A DNA stretch of 52,612 nucleotides from an uncultured Oscillospiraceae bacterium. GTDB taxonomy: Bacteria; Bacillota; Clostridia; Oscillospirales; Ruminococcaceae. The notes beneath the pieces were generated by a model. That model was not told where the DNA came from and ran no database searches. It saw only the letters and a program-made list of their open reading frames with translations. Shown here piece after piece: positions 14,886 to 22,933 of the stretch. How positions within the stretch are numbered: the first letter of the stretch is position 1; every line of letters begins with the position of its first letter. The stretch covers positions 1-52,612 of the forward strand of contig CAJULF010000018.1 of NCBI GenBank assembly GCA_910587135.1, in the 5' to 3' direction. A program made the position numbers and the translations under genes.

Positions 14886-15431
14886 ATGGTTAAATATTAC
14901 ATATTTGATATGGACGGAACACTGTGCGACAGCATGACCTACTGGCGCAGGGAAGCGGAACACGTGGCGAATCCGCGAGATGTGAATCTGATGCATGATG
15001 CATATGAGCATATGAGGGAATACTACACAAATACAATAGCATTGAAAGAAGGAGTTATCGAGGCGCTTAAGGCGGCGCGCGGGCAGGGCATAAAATGCTG
15101 TATAGCCAGCGCTACCGCAAGAAATGTTTCTCAGCCGTTTCTGGAGCGTTCGGGGCTTATGGAACATATGGAATTTTACATCGACTGCTTTGAGGTAGGC
15201 GCGTTCAAGAATAAACCCGACATATATCTTATCGCCGCCGAAAGATTGGGTGCGGATGTGTCGGAGTGCGCCGTGTTCGAGGACGCCGAGTATTGTGCCA
15301 AAACGGCTCATGAAGCGGGATTTTATGTGGTGGGCGTTTATGACAGACAGTCCGCTTCGGAGGGCGACTGCTCAAAATACTCCGATATGTATATCAGAAG
15401 CTTCAGTGATTTTAAAGGCATTGATATTTAA
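14886..15431 (+). CDS. HAD-superfamily phosphatase (phosphoglycolate phosphatase-like)
   Basis: 181 residues. Motif I is IFDMDGTLCDS (Asp8 nucleophile, Asp10), motif II is the ASATA region, motif III includes the Lys of AFKNKPD, and motif IV is VFEDAEYCAKTAHEAG. The all-helical insert after motif I gives a class C1 cap, as in beta-phosphoglucomutase and phosphoglycolate phosphatases. Cytoplasmic, likely acting on a small sugar phosphate or nucleotide; the substrate cannot be deduced. It stands alone with its own strong promoter and is followed by two R195 elements. Confidence 0.88.
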   Translation: MVKYYIFDMDGTLCDSMTYWRREAEHVANPRDVNLMHDAYEHMREYYTNTIALKEGVIEALKAARGQGIKCCIASATARNVSQPFLERSGLMEHMEFYIDCFEVGAFKNKPDIYLIAAERLGADVSECAVFEDAEYCAKTAHEAGFYVVGVYDRQSASEGDCSKYSDMYIRSFSDFKGIDI

Positions 15432-15433
15432 AT

Positions 15434-15627
15434 CAGCCCGTATATAATGGTTGACCTAAAGCTGATTATTTAAAAAAATTTCAAAATTTCCGCACTCACG
15501 CTCCGCTTCACTGCGTTTCGCTTTGCGCGACTGCGGAAACCGCGCACATTTGCCAAATGGCAAATGTGTGCTTTTTGAAATTTCATGCGCCGACATTGCG
15601 TTGTCAATAGGCTTTTTCTACAAGCCG
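15434..15627 (+). repeat. R195 element B
   Basis: 194 bp from CAGCCCGTATATAATGGTTG to CTACAAGCCG. Central hairpin GCACATTTGCC-AAAT-GGCAAATGTGTGC; first hairpin TTTCCGCA...TGCGGAAA; outer pairing AAATTTCAAAA / TTTTTGAAATTT. Confidence 0.85.
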
Positions 15628-15810
15628 CTACATATTAATGTTGACCTAAAGCCGTTTATTTAAAAATTTCAAAATTTCCGCACTCACGCTCCGCTTCACT
15701 TCGTTTCGCTTTGCGCGACTGCGGAAACCGCACACATTTGCCATTTGGCAAATGTGTGCTTTTTGAAATTTCATGCGCCGACATTGCGCGGCAATAGGTT
15801 TTTTCTATAA
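15628..15810 (+). repeat. R195 element C
   Basis: Directly follows copy B in the same orientation. Central hairpin CACACATTTGCC-ATTT-GGCAAATGTGTG. The left terminus is degenerate (CTACATATTAATGTTGACC). Confidence 0.8.
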
Positions 15811-15899
15811 GACGATAAAAATATTTGCACTTTTGTTTTTGGTTAATTTTGTGTATAATGCACAAAATAATAAGCGAAAATTTATACAAAAAACCGCCC

Positions 15900-15928
15900 T
15901 TGTAATGAAAACGTTTAAATGGTATAAT
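15900..15928 (+). promoter_or_regulatory. Cellobiose phosphorylase promoter with CcpA/LacI-type operator in the spacer
   Basis: TTGTAA at 15900-15905, 17-bp spacer, TATAAT at 15923-15928. The spacer contains TGAAAACGTTTAAAT (15906-15920), which fits the cre consensus TGWAARCGYTWWNCW at 14 of 15 positions. A regulator bound here would directly block RNA polymerase. Binding is inferred from the consensus. Confidence 0.65.
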
Positions 15929-16047
15929 AGGGATAAGAAAATAAGAGGCGGGAAGTAAAAGCCTTTGCACGCACAAATGTGCAATAGAGGAAACGAGATT
16001 ACATTCTGCTTCGGGAAATTCTTATATCTAACAGGAGGATCAAGAGC

Positions 16048-18429
16048 ATGAATTACGGACATTTTGACGAACAGAAAAAGGAGTACGTGATTACCCGCCC
16101 CGATACGCCGTCGGCGTGGGCTAACTATCTCGGTTCGCCCGAATACGGCGCTATCATTTCCAACAACGCGGGAGGATACAGCTTTGTAAAGTCGGGAGCC
16201 AACGGGCGCGTTATCCGCTATCGCTTCAACAGCGTTGCGAACGACCAACCGGGGCGCTATGTTTATCTTAAGGACAGCGAAAGCGGAGAGTACTGGTCGG
16301 CTTCGTGGGCGCCTGTCTGCAAGCCGCTGGACAGCTACAAGAGCGAGTGCCGCCACGGTACGGCTTATACCGTTATAACATCGGAGTATAAGGGTATCAG
16401 ATCCGAGGTAACTTACTATGTTCCCAAGGACGCCACATACGAGGTGTGGGCGGCTAAGGTGACCAATACCGATTCCAAGCCCCGCAAGCTCTCGGTAACG
16501 GGATACTGCGAGTTCGTAAACGACAACAACTATGAGCAGGATCAGGTCAATCTCCAGTATACCCTGTTCATTACCAGAACCTACTTTAAGGGTAATTTTA
16601 TTCAGCAGAAGCAGAACGAGGTGTTCAAGAACCCCAATAACGAGCGCTTCCTCGGTCTTGCGAGAGCGGAGGTTTCCGCTTACTGCGGCGACCGCGACGC
16701 TTTTGTCGGCTCTTACAGAAGCTACGCCAACCCCAAGGGAATTGAAGAGGGTCTTAAGGGCGACCTGAACTACAACACCAACTCATGCGGAGCGCTGCAA
16801 AGCGATATCGTTCTTCAGCCCGGGGAAACAAAGGAGCTCACCTACCTTCTCGGTCAGAAGCCCGAAAATGTTGCCAAGGAGATAATCGCAAAATACAATG
16901 AAGCGGGCGTGGTTGAAAAGGAGCTTGCGGAGCTTAAGGAATACTGGCACAGCAAGCTGAACAACCTCCAGGTAAACACCCCCGACGCAAACTTCAACAA
17001 CATGGTGAACACATGGAACGCATACAACTGCTTCATAACCTTTATCTGGTCGAGAGCCGCTTCCTTCCAGTACTGCGGTCTGAGAAACGGATTCGGCTAC
17101 CGTGATACGGTCCAGGATATCCAGGGTATTATCCACCTTGCTCCCGAGATGGCGAAAAAGCAGATAGAGTTCATGCTCTCCGCACAGGTTACGAACGGCG
17201 CGGGTCTGCCTCTTGTAAAATATACTCACAAGGCGGGTCAGGAAAACACCCCCGACGACCCCGAATATGTAAAGGAAACGGGTCACCCCAGCTACCGCGC
17301 GGACGACGCTCTTTGGCTGTTCCCGACGGTTTACAAGTATATCTCCGAGAGCGGCGACAGCGCATTCCTTGATGAAGAGATATTCTACGCGAACGGCGGC
17401 GAAAAGGGCACGGTTTACGACCATCTCAAGAGAGCCATCACTTTCTCCATGAATAATCTTGGCAACCACGGTATGCCCGCGGGACTCCACGCGGACTGGA
17501 ACGACTGCCTGCGCCTGGGCAAGAAAGGCGAATCCACATTCGTGGCATTCCAGCTTGTTTACGCGGTGAAGATACTGCGCACCTACGCTGAGGAGAAAAA
17601 CGACGCCGAGTATATCAAGTACCTTGACGAAATAAAGACCAAGCTGGACGAAATCCTGGCTGCCTGCTGGAACGAGGACAGATGGATACGCGGCTACAAG
17701 GAAGACGGAACTGTCATAGGTCAGCGCACCGATCCCGAGGCTTCCATGTGGCTCAATCCGCAGTCATGGTCGGTTATTTCGGGCTTTGCGACCAAAGAGC
17801 AGGGCGAAAAAGCTATGGACAGCGTTGAGCGTGAGCTTAACACTCCTTACGGCGCTATGGTAATGTATCCCCCATATGTTGAGCACGGCTTTGACGGCGC
17901 TCTTATGCAGTGCTTCAACAAGTGCACCAAAGAGAACGCGGGTATATTCTCACAGCCGCAAGGCTGGCTGATACTGGCGGAGAGCAAGCTCGGTCACGGC
18001 AACCGCGCTTACAAGTACTGGACGGAAGCCGCTCCGGCTACCTATAATGATAACGCGGAGCACAGAGTTCTTGAGCCGTATGTATACGGTCAGTTTGTCG
18101 AGGGCAAGGACAGTCCCTTTGCGGGAAGAGCGCACGTTCACTGGCTTACGGGAACAGCGTCCACGGTTATGGTTGGAACCACCGAGGGCATTCTCGGTCT
18201 TAACCCCGAAACCAAGGGAATAGTTATCGACCCGTCTATCCCCTCCGAGTGGAAGGAATTCACCATGGATAAGACCTTCCGCGGCAAGCGCCTGCACGTG
18301 ACCGTAAAGAATCCCGACGGCAGCGAGCATGGCGTAAAGAGCGTTACCGTAAACGGTGAGAAGATCGAGGGCAAGCTCATTCTTGACAGCGTTCTTAAGG
18401 CGGAGAACGATATTGTGATTGAGATGTAA
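16048..18429 (+). CDS. Cellobiose phosphorylase (GH94)
   Basis: 793 residues, close to the ~810 usual for cellobiose phosphorylases. It starts MNYGHFDEQKKEYVITRPDT PSAWANYLGS and shares the ruminococcal pattern YGAIISNNAGGYSF. The (alpha/alpha)6 catalytic domain carries the DWND motif with the catalytic acid (LHADWNDCLRLG, residues 480-491), and phosphate-site motifs follow (GTASTVMVG). The enzyme converts cellobiose and phosphate to glucose-1-phosphate and glucose in the cytoplasm, saving ATP after cellodextrin import. No signal peptide. AGGAGG precedes ATG. Its GC content and codon bias are higher than average, as expected of a highly expressed gene. The promoter carries a CcpA-like operator. 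Confidence 0.93.
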   Translation: MNYGHFDEQKKEYVITRPDTPSAWANYLGSPEYGAIISNNAGGYSFVKSGANGRVIRYRFNSVANDQPGRYVYLKDSESGEYWSASWAPVCKPLDSYKSECRHGTAYTVITSEYKGIRSEVTYYVPKDATYEVWAAKVTNTDSKPRKLSVTGYCEFVNDNNYEQDQVNLQYTLFITRTYFKGNFIQQKQNEVFKNPNNERFLGLARAEVSAYCGDRDAFVGSYRSYANPKGIEEGLKGDLNYNTNSCGALQSDIVLQPGETKELTYLLGQKPENVAKEIIAKYNEAGVVEKELAELKEYWHSKLNNLQVNTPDANFNNMVNTWNAYNCFITFIWSRAASFQYCGLRNGFGYRDTVQDIQGIIHLAPEMAKKQIEFMLSAQVTNGAGLPLVKYTHKAGQENTPDDPEYVKETGHPSYRADDALWLFPTVYKYISESGDSAFLDEEIFYANGGEKGTVYDHLKRAITFSMNNLGNHGMPAGLHADWNDCLRLGKKGESTFVAFQLVYAVKILRTYAEEKNDAEYIKYLDEIKTKLDEILAACWNEDRWIRGYKEDGTVIGQRTDPEASMWLNPQSWSVISGFATKEQGEKAMDSVERELNTPYGAMVMYPPYVEHGFDGALMQCFNKCTKENAGIFSQPQGWLILAESKLGHGNRAYKYWTEAAPATYNDNAEHRVLEPYVYGQFVEGKDSPFAGRAHVHWLTGTASTVMVGTTEGILGLNPETKGIVIDPSIPSEWKEFTMDKTFRGKRLHVTVKNPDGSEHGVKSVTVNGEKIEGKLILDSVLKAENDIVIEM

Positions 18430-18436
18430 TCAAAAT

Positions 18437-18784
18437 CAGAAAAAGCCTATTTGCAACGCAATGTTATCGCATTAAATTCTAAAACGTGCGCATTTGCCGA
18501 ATGGCAAATGCGCACGTTTTCTGCAGTCGCGCAGAGCGAAACGAAGTGAGGCGGAGCGTGAGTGTGTAAATTGAAATTTTTTAAACAATCAGCCTTAGAG
18601 CCTGTTTAGTATCTCGCCGCACGCATCTCGCTTGCTGATTTTCCGGCATACTTAGCCAATTTTTTTCTTGAAATACATACAGTAGTATTTCGGCGAAAAA
18701 TTGCCGTTGTCTGCCGTAAAATCCGACGCGCGCTGCGCACATCGAGATACTAAAAAGCTCTTATATCAACCTTTATATACAGTC
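18437..18784 (-). repeat. R195 element D, interrupted by M3
   Basis: Inverted orientation. The core includes the hairpin GTGCGCATTTGCC-GAAT-GGCAAATGCGCAC. The tail CAGCCTTA...TATCAACCTTTATATACAG is split by a 163-bp M3 element at 18598-18760. Removing M3 restores the family tail. Confidence 0.8.
18598..18760. mobile_element. M3 MITE-like element
   Basis: 163 bp, ends GAGCCTGTTTAGTATCTCG and (reversed) GAGCTTTTTAGTATCTCG, flanked by TTA on both sides as a probable target duplication. It is inserted in R195 copy D. The interior has no coding frame. Confidence 0.7.
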
Positions 18785-18817
18785 AAAATTCCCGCAACGC
18801 AGTGTTGCGGGAATTTT
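18785..18817. terminator. Bidirectional hairpin between cbp side and lipoprotein gene
   Basis: 14-bp perfect stem AAAATTCCCGCAAC / GTTGCGGGAATTTT with a 5-nt loop, lying between convergent genes. The A/T ends provide T runs in both directions. Confidence 0.65.
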
Positions 18818-18858
18818 GAGATTTATCGGGAATTGGCAGAGCAATGATATCTTAACAT

Positions 18859-20019
18859 CTATGAGATATGATACAGATACACTTTGTTATCCTGACACAG
18901 CCCGACAGTATCGTTTTCCGAGAAGCAATACGCCCATGCAAATCCGTTATCCGGATTTCTGTAAACGGTTTTACTGCCTATATCCGCGAACATAAGCTCA
19001 GATGACAGAACACCCCCGGTCGAAGACGTACTGTTAATATAAAAATAATCGCTTATAATGCCCGCGTCCATACAATTTGCCACGGTAACCGCATATGCTG
19101 TTCCCGTGCCGCCGTTGCCGCAATCGTACAGATAAAGCCGCAGATTTCTGTTGCTGGGCGTTTCAGACCATATCACCCTGTTGCTATCCGTGTCTATCAG
19201 AGAGAAGCTTTCGCTCGCGCAGCCCGTGTCAACGATACCTCCGGAATAATACACGACTGCCTTTCCGTTTTCATTCTTCGCATAGGCACTGTCTGCCGTT
19301 CGCTCATAAGGATTTGAGGATATCACATTCTCAGCCGCCGTCGATAATTCTCCTGAGCCTATATCATATACTTTCAAATCAATCTTTCCAAAATCGCTTA
19401 CCTCATACCAGCTCAGTCTATAGTCGCGGCAGGTCAGAACAGGAATCCTGTCATCGTCGGAAAGCTCTCCCGAAAGCAGAACTGAAACGCAGCCATTCGC
19501 GGGAGAAAATTCGATTATAAGCCACTCGTTATCGGTGGTCAACGCCGAATAGTAGATCGCTTTGTCAGACACCGCCGCGGAAAAAAATGACATCGCAAAG
19601 TCATTTTCTATCATGGCGGAACGGGAAACCTCTCCCGTTGTGATATTCTGCCGATAAATCTCCCATCTTTTTGACATGGTAGTCCATACGTCATGCTGAT
19701 ATAAATAGTACACCGAATCGCCAAAGGGCACGAAATACGCCATTTCCGCCCCTGTGTCAGAGATATCCATCAGCTCCCCGACATTCTTTTGAGCATATTC
19801 CTCATCAATCGGAATATAGGGGATGGTCAGAATGTCCGACTCGATATTATCCGCGCTTTCAATATTAGCTTCGGAAAGCTTGAAAAACTCGGACAATTCA
19901 TATGTACAAGCGTTATCTCTAACGGCAGCCGATCTGCCCGCGTCAGGCGTGTTTTTGCAGGAGCACAGCAGCAAGCAACTCGCCACGAAAAGAAAAATCG
20001 GTACAAATAAATGTTTCAT
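18859..20019 (-). CDS. Lipoprotein, probable beta-propeller-like, function unknown
   Basis: 386 residues from ATG 20019 (AAGGG 9 nt upstream; the GTG nine bases earlier would overlap it). A lipoprotein signal ends at the lipobox LLLCSC. After a short linker the sequence is a series of beta-strand pairs with aromatic-rich turns (YFVPFGDSVYYLYQHDVW, KAIYYSALTTDNEWLIIEFS, LYLYDCGNGGTGTAYAV), suggesting blades of a propeller that sits on the outer membrane face. Its general style resembles the lipoprotein at 32283-33614, which it does not clearly match in sequence. It has its own promoter at 20082-20110. I do not recognise a named family. Confidence 0.65.
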   Translation of the reverse strand: MKHLFVPIFLFVASCLLLCSCKNTPDAGRSAAVRDNACTYELSEFFKLSEANIESADNIESDILTIPYIPIDEEYAQKNVGELMDISDTGAEMAYFVPFGDSVYYLYQHDVWTTMSKRWEIYRQNITTGEVSRSAMIENDFAMSFFSAAVSDKAIYYSALTTDNEWLIIEFSPANGCVSVLLSGELSDDDRIPVLTCRDYRLSWYEVSDFGKIDLKVYDIGSGELSTAAENVISSNPYERTADSAYAKNENGKAVVYYSGGIVDTGCASESFSLIDTDSNRVIWSETPSNRNLRLYLYDCGNGGTGTAYAVTVANCMDAGIISDYFYINSTSSTGGVLSSELMFADIGSKTVYRNPDNGFAWAYCFSENDTVGLCQDNKVYLYHIS

Positions 20020-20081
20020 TGAAAGCACCCTTCGCCGTATATTATTCTGTATTACCGTATATGATTCATATATCCATTAAT

Positions 20082-20110
20082 ATTATAGTAAATCCGAAGT
20101 CTTTTGTCAA
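20082..20110 (-). promoter_or_regulatory. Promoter of the 18.9-kb lipoprotein gene
   Basis: Minus strand: TTGACA at 20105-20110, 17-bp spacer, TATAAT at 20082-20087. Confidence 0.85.
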
Positions 20111-20124
20111 CCGGGTAACGGTCA

Positions 20125-21009
20125 TTAAAGCTGCTTAAGAGAAGTGCGGTATTCTCTGAGCCGCTTCTCGCCAAAGGTCGATATAAGCTCGTCTATTGCC
20201 GCGGTAAGCGCATTTTTGTCGCGCGGCAGCTTTCCCTGTATATTCAGCAGGTTAGAAGCGCCCAGAGCAGCAAAATGAACGTTGATGTCAAGGCTTTGTA
20301 TAAGCAGCTTCATTTCCTCAAGTTTTTCCGTTTCGCTTTCCTCTCGCCAGCTTCCGCGGCATATCTCGCCGTACAGCTCTGACTCGGGGAAAACCGTAAG
20401 CATGGAAGCGCCGATTATTTTCGGGGCAAGCCGGTTAAATACTTCAGCCGTATTTTTAACGCCCTCGACACTTTTTCCCTCCCCGTAAATCCCCGTAAGA
20501 TAAAATATATTATACTCCATGTTCGCTTCTTCGAGCTTTCCGCACTGTTCGAGGATTTCCCGCGAATCATAACCTTTGTTCATAAAGTCAAGTGCAGCGT
20601 CGTCCCCCGTTTCTACTCCTATGGTTATTCTGTTGTAGCCCGTTGCGCGAAGCTCCTTTAATTCGCTTATACTTTTCGCGGTTATATCCGTGATACGCGC
20701 GAAGCAGCCTATGCTCGTCAGCTTCGGAAGATACTGTTTTGACAAATATGCTATCTCCTTAAGCCTTTGTGTATACAGCACAAACGGATTTGCGCCCGTA
20801 AGGAAAAGCCTTGCGGCATGAGGCGTAAGCTCCGACAGCTCCTTAAGGTCGGACTCTATCTCCTCTGTGGATGACATTCTGAATTTGAAAGGCACGTCCT
20901 CATAGAGCGTGCAGAATTTGCATTTGTGATGAGTGCAGCCCGCCGTTACCTGCAACAAAGCCGACCATGCTTCATAGGGCGGACGCCATACAGTTCCCGT
21001 AAAATTCAT
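20125..21009 (-). CDS. Radical SAM family protein (Fe-S oxidoreductase)
   Basis: 294 residues from ATG 21009 (GGGAGGA 4 nt upstream); the longer open frame runs through a structured R5U leader. The cluster-binding cysteines are GCTHHKCKFC (Cys25, 30, 33; a CX4CX2C spacing), followed by FLTGANPF and GVETGDDAALDFMNKGYDS, the glycine-rich and strand signatures of the SAM-binding barrel. No SPASM or cobalamin domain is present. Such small radical SAM proteins are common in Clostridia; the substrate is unknown. The promoter lies at 21257-21285, so the mRNA has a ~240-nt leader containing an R5U-type structure. It is divergent from the HxlR operon. Confidence 0.85.
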   Translation of the reverse strand: MNFTGTVWRPPYEAWSALLQVTAGCTHHKCKFCTLYEDVPFKFRMSSTEEIESDLKELSELTPHAARLFLTGANPFVLYTQRLKEIAYLSKQYLPKLTSIGCFARITDITAKSISELKELRATGYNRITIGVETGDDAALDFMNKGYDSREILEQCGKLEEANMEYNIFYLTGIYGEGKSVEGVKNTAEVFNRLAPKIIGASMLTVFPESELYGEICRGSWREESETEKLEEMKLLIQSLDINVHFAALGASNLLNIQGKLPRDKNALTAAIDELISTFGEKRLREYRTSLKQL

Positions 21010-21021
21010 TATTTCCTCCCT

Positions 21022-21190
21022 GTTTAAATAAATTTTTCCGCACCGCCGTAAACGGCGCAAATTGCCGTTTACGTTAGCCCGCTGTGAAAGTTCCGCATTC
21101 GCCGGCTTTCGCGGCGGCTCGCGGAAAATTTCCGCGCGGGCGGACAGTTGATTTATGTTCTCGGTTCTTTTGACAGCGCAATTTTTGCGC
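21022..21190 (-). repeat. R5U element in the radical SAM leader
   Basis: Read on the minus strand: outer arm GGAAATTTTCCGC near 21135, inner hairpins GAAAGCCGGCGAATGC..., CTTTCACAGCGGGC, and CGTAAACGGCAATTTGCGCC pairing back to GTTTACG; it closes with GCGGTGCGGAAAAATTTATT just before GGGAGGA and ATG 21009. The layout matches R5U copies at 33.8, 37.2 and 49.8 kb, with different stem sequences. Confidence 0.6.
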
Positions 21191-21256
21191 TGCCCTGAGA
21201 AAATGAGCTTGTATTTTGAAGTTGCATTTGATTTTGTCAAGCGCCTGACTGTACCA

Positions 21257-21285
21257 ATTATAGCATGTTAAATCCCACCTGTAAA
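21257..21285 (-). promoter_or_regulatory. Promoter of the radical SAM gene
   Basis: Minus strand: TTTACA at 21280-21285, 17-bp spacer, TATAAT at 21257-21262. Confidence 0.8.
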
Positions 21286-21307
21286 GTAGGATTATTTTTA
21301 ACACATT

Positions 21308-21359
21308 GTATCAAAAAAGATACTTTTGATTTGACAAACGGTATTGAATGCGCTATAAT
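21308..21359 (+). promoter_or_regulatory. Promoter and dyad of the HxlR operon
   Basis: TTGACA at 21331-21336, 17-bp spacer, TATAAT at 21354-21359. Just upstream is the inverted repeat GTATCAAAAAAGATAC (21308-21323), a plausible HxlR operator. Confidence 0.75.
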
Positions 21360-21387
21360 TATAACATAAATCCGAGGGGGAATTAAA

Positions 21388-21741
21388 ATGTCCGAAAACA
21401 AGCACACCGACGAAAAGCAGCTTTCGCGGTGCGAATCAATGAGCCGCCTTCAATCCGTGATAAGCGGCAAATGGAAAATTCTCATTTTATGGTATATATC
21501 GGCGTATGAAGTGCAGCGCTTCAACGAGCTTCAGCGCCGACTTGACGGAATAACTCAATCCACCCTCACCAAGCAATTGAGAGAGCTGGAAACCGACGGG
21601 CTTATACACCGAGAGGTCTACCCCGAGGTTCCGCCGCGGGTTGAGTATACCCTTACCGAAAAAGGAAAGAGCTTTATACCCATTCTGCAAAGCATGAGAA
21701 AATGGAGCGAGGAAAATCTTGGGGGAAAACCGCTGTTTTGA
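21388..21741 (+). CDS. HxlR-family winged-helix regulator
   Basis: 117 residues. The conserved start C-x(n)-ISGKWKILILWYI, the recognition segment FNELQRRLDGITQSTLTKQL RELE and the wing VPPRVEYTLTEKGKS define the family; most members are small redox or aldehyde-responsive transcription factors. Cys15 is in the position often used for sensing. GGGGG precedes ATG 21388. Only 24 bp separate it from the LytTR regulator, so it heads an operon of four genes: hxlR-type, LytTR response regulator, unknown protein, GHKL kinase. Confidence 0.9.
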   Translation: MSENKHTDEKQLSRCESMSRLQSVISGKWKILILWYISAYEVQRFNELQRRLDGITQSTLTKQLRELETDGLIHREVYPEVPPRVEYTLTEKGKSFIPILQSMRKWSEENLGGKPLF

Positions 21742-21765
21742 CGACCTGCGCCGAAAGGAGAAACC

Positions 21766-22470
21766 ATGCCGCTTACAATAGCCATTTGCGACGATAACGA
21801 GGAGCAGATATCCGTTCTGCGGCAGCTTCTGGGTGAATGGGCGGAGGACAAGCCCTTTGCGCTTGATATCGACGAGTATGTAAGCGCGAAGAGCTTTTTG
21901 TTCTCCTACCCCGATAATCCCTGCGGGCTGCTTCTGCTGGATATAGAAATGCGGGAGCTTAACGGAATGGCTCTCGCGAAAAAACTGCGCGAAAACGGGG
22001 ATATGCTGCCTATTGTTTTTGTGACGGGGTATTCCGAATATATGAGCGAAGGGTACGAGGTAGAGGCGCTCCACTATCTGCTTAAGCCCGTAAACCGCGA
22101 CAAGCTGTTTTCCGTGCTGAACAGATACGTAAAGCGCATGGAACCGGGAAAAGAAATACTGCTCCGCAGCGGAGACAGAACCATTCATGCCGCCGCGGAA
22201 GCAATAGTATTCTGCGAAGCCATGGGCAAGAAAACCCGCGTTAAAATGTCGGACGGACAGACGGTCATGTGTGATATCGGAATAAACGGGTTAATGAAAA
22301 TACTTACCGAGGATTTCATGTTCTGCCACCGCTCCTATATCGTCAATCTGCGCTATGTGCGCAGTATAGGAAGAGAGGGGCTTCGCCTTGACGGAGAGGA
22401 AACCGTTCCCGTTTCGCGGCGGCTTTACGGAGATATCAACAAAAAATTCATCGGATTTTACACGAGGTGA
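21766..22470 (+). CDS. LytTR-family response regulator
   Basis: 234 residues. Receiver domain 1-120 with acidic pair Asp9/Asp10, phosphoacceptor Asp59 (LLLLDIEM), and Lys107 (LLKPVN). LytTR DNA-binding domain 135-234 (FMFCHRSYIVNLRYVRSIGR, VPVSRRLYGDINKKF). AAAGGAG precedes ATG. It is second in the HxlR operon, and the kinase that probably phosphorylates it is the fourth gene. LytTR proteins bind pairs of ~9-bp direct repeats one or two helical turns apart, and such a pair occurs at 30037-30066 upstream of the ABC exporter. Confidence 0.92.
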   Translation: MPLTIAICDDNEEQISVLRQLLGEWAEDKPFALDIDEYVSAKSFLFSYPDNPCGLLLLDIEMRELNGMALAKKLRENGDMLPIVFVTGYSEYMSEGYEVEALHYLLKPVNRDKLFSVLNRYVKRMEPGKEILLRSGDRTIHAAAEAIVFCEAMGKKTRVKMSDGQTVMCDIGINGLMKILTEDFMFCHRSYIVNLRYVRSIGREGLRLDGEETVPVSRRLYGDINKKFIGFYTR

Positions 22471-22477
22471 TCTTGCA

Positions 22478-22933
22478 GTGAGGGAAATAAAAAACGAACA
22501 GGATATTGAGGATATAATGTGTGCCTGCGCGGGATTCCACGACAGCTGCATAGTTTCCGTCAGCTATTCAAGCGGAGCGTTCGTGGATGAAAACAACGGC
22601 ATGGGAAACGGCGATCTTCTTGAGCATAGTCTTACGCTGATACTGCACAGCCAGTGGTGCAGTCCGATCAAATTGCTTTTCCGCGGGGTAAGAAAATTCA
22701 GCGTTATCGGCTGGGAGGATAATTATTTCTGTGACATTTTCTGCGCATATCTTGCGTTTCACAGTGATCTGCTCGGGAAATGCCGCGACGACAGACTTAT
22801 CGTATGGTCGGACAACGAAGGATTTGACCCGTCATCTCATACCGAGGACAGAGTTCTGACAAGTCATGGCAGCACGTATATAATCGCGGAAAAGCTCTTT
22901 TGGGAAATAGATGGCGAGGCGGCAGAAAAATGA
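22478..22933 (+). CDS. Unrecognised protein between response regulator and kinase
   Basis: 151 residues from GTG 22478, with GAGGTGA 8 nt upstream that overlaps the response regulator's stop. The sequence (FHDSCIVSVSYSSGAF, ILHSQWCSPIKLLFRGVRKF, SHGSTYIIAEKLFWEID) suggests a small soluble alpha/beta protein; the opening FHDS followed by a strand resembles some immunity-type or SUKH-like small proteins, but I cannot assign it. It overlaps the kinase gene by ATGA, so the order RR-unknown-HK is translationally coupled. A role as modulator of the two-component pair is inference. Confidence 0.75.
   Translation: MREIKNEQDIEDIMCACAGFHDSCIVSVSYSSGAFVDENNGMGNGDLLEHSLTLILHSQWCSPIKLLFRGVRKFSVIGWEDNYFCDIFCAYLAFHSDLLGKCRDDRLIVWSDNEGFDPSSHTEDRVLTSHGSTYIIAEKLFWEIDGEAAEK

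Noticed and set aside
20125..21009. Radical SAM protein as maturase of the HEWEWEW protein
   Set aside because: It lies 6 kb away in a separate unit with its own promoter, has no SPASM or RRE-like domain, and nothing links the two genes.
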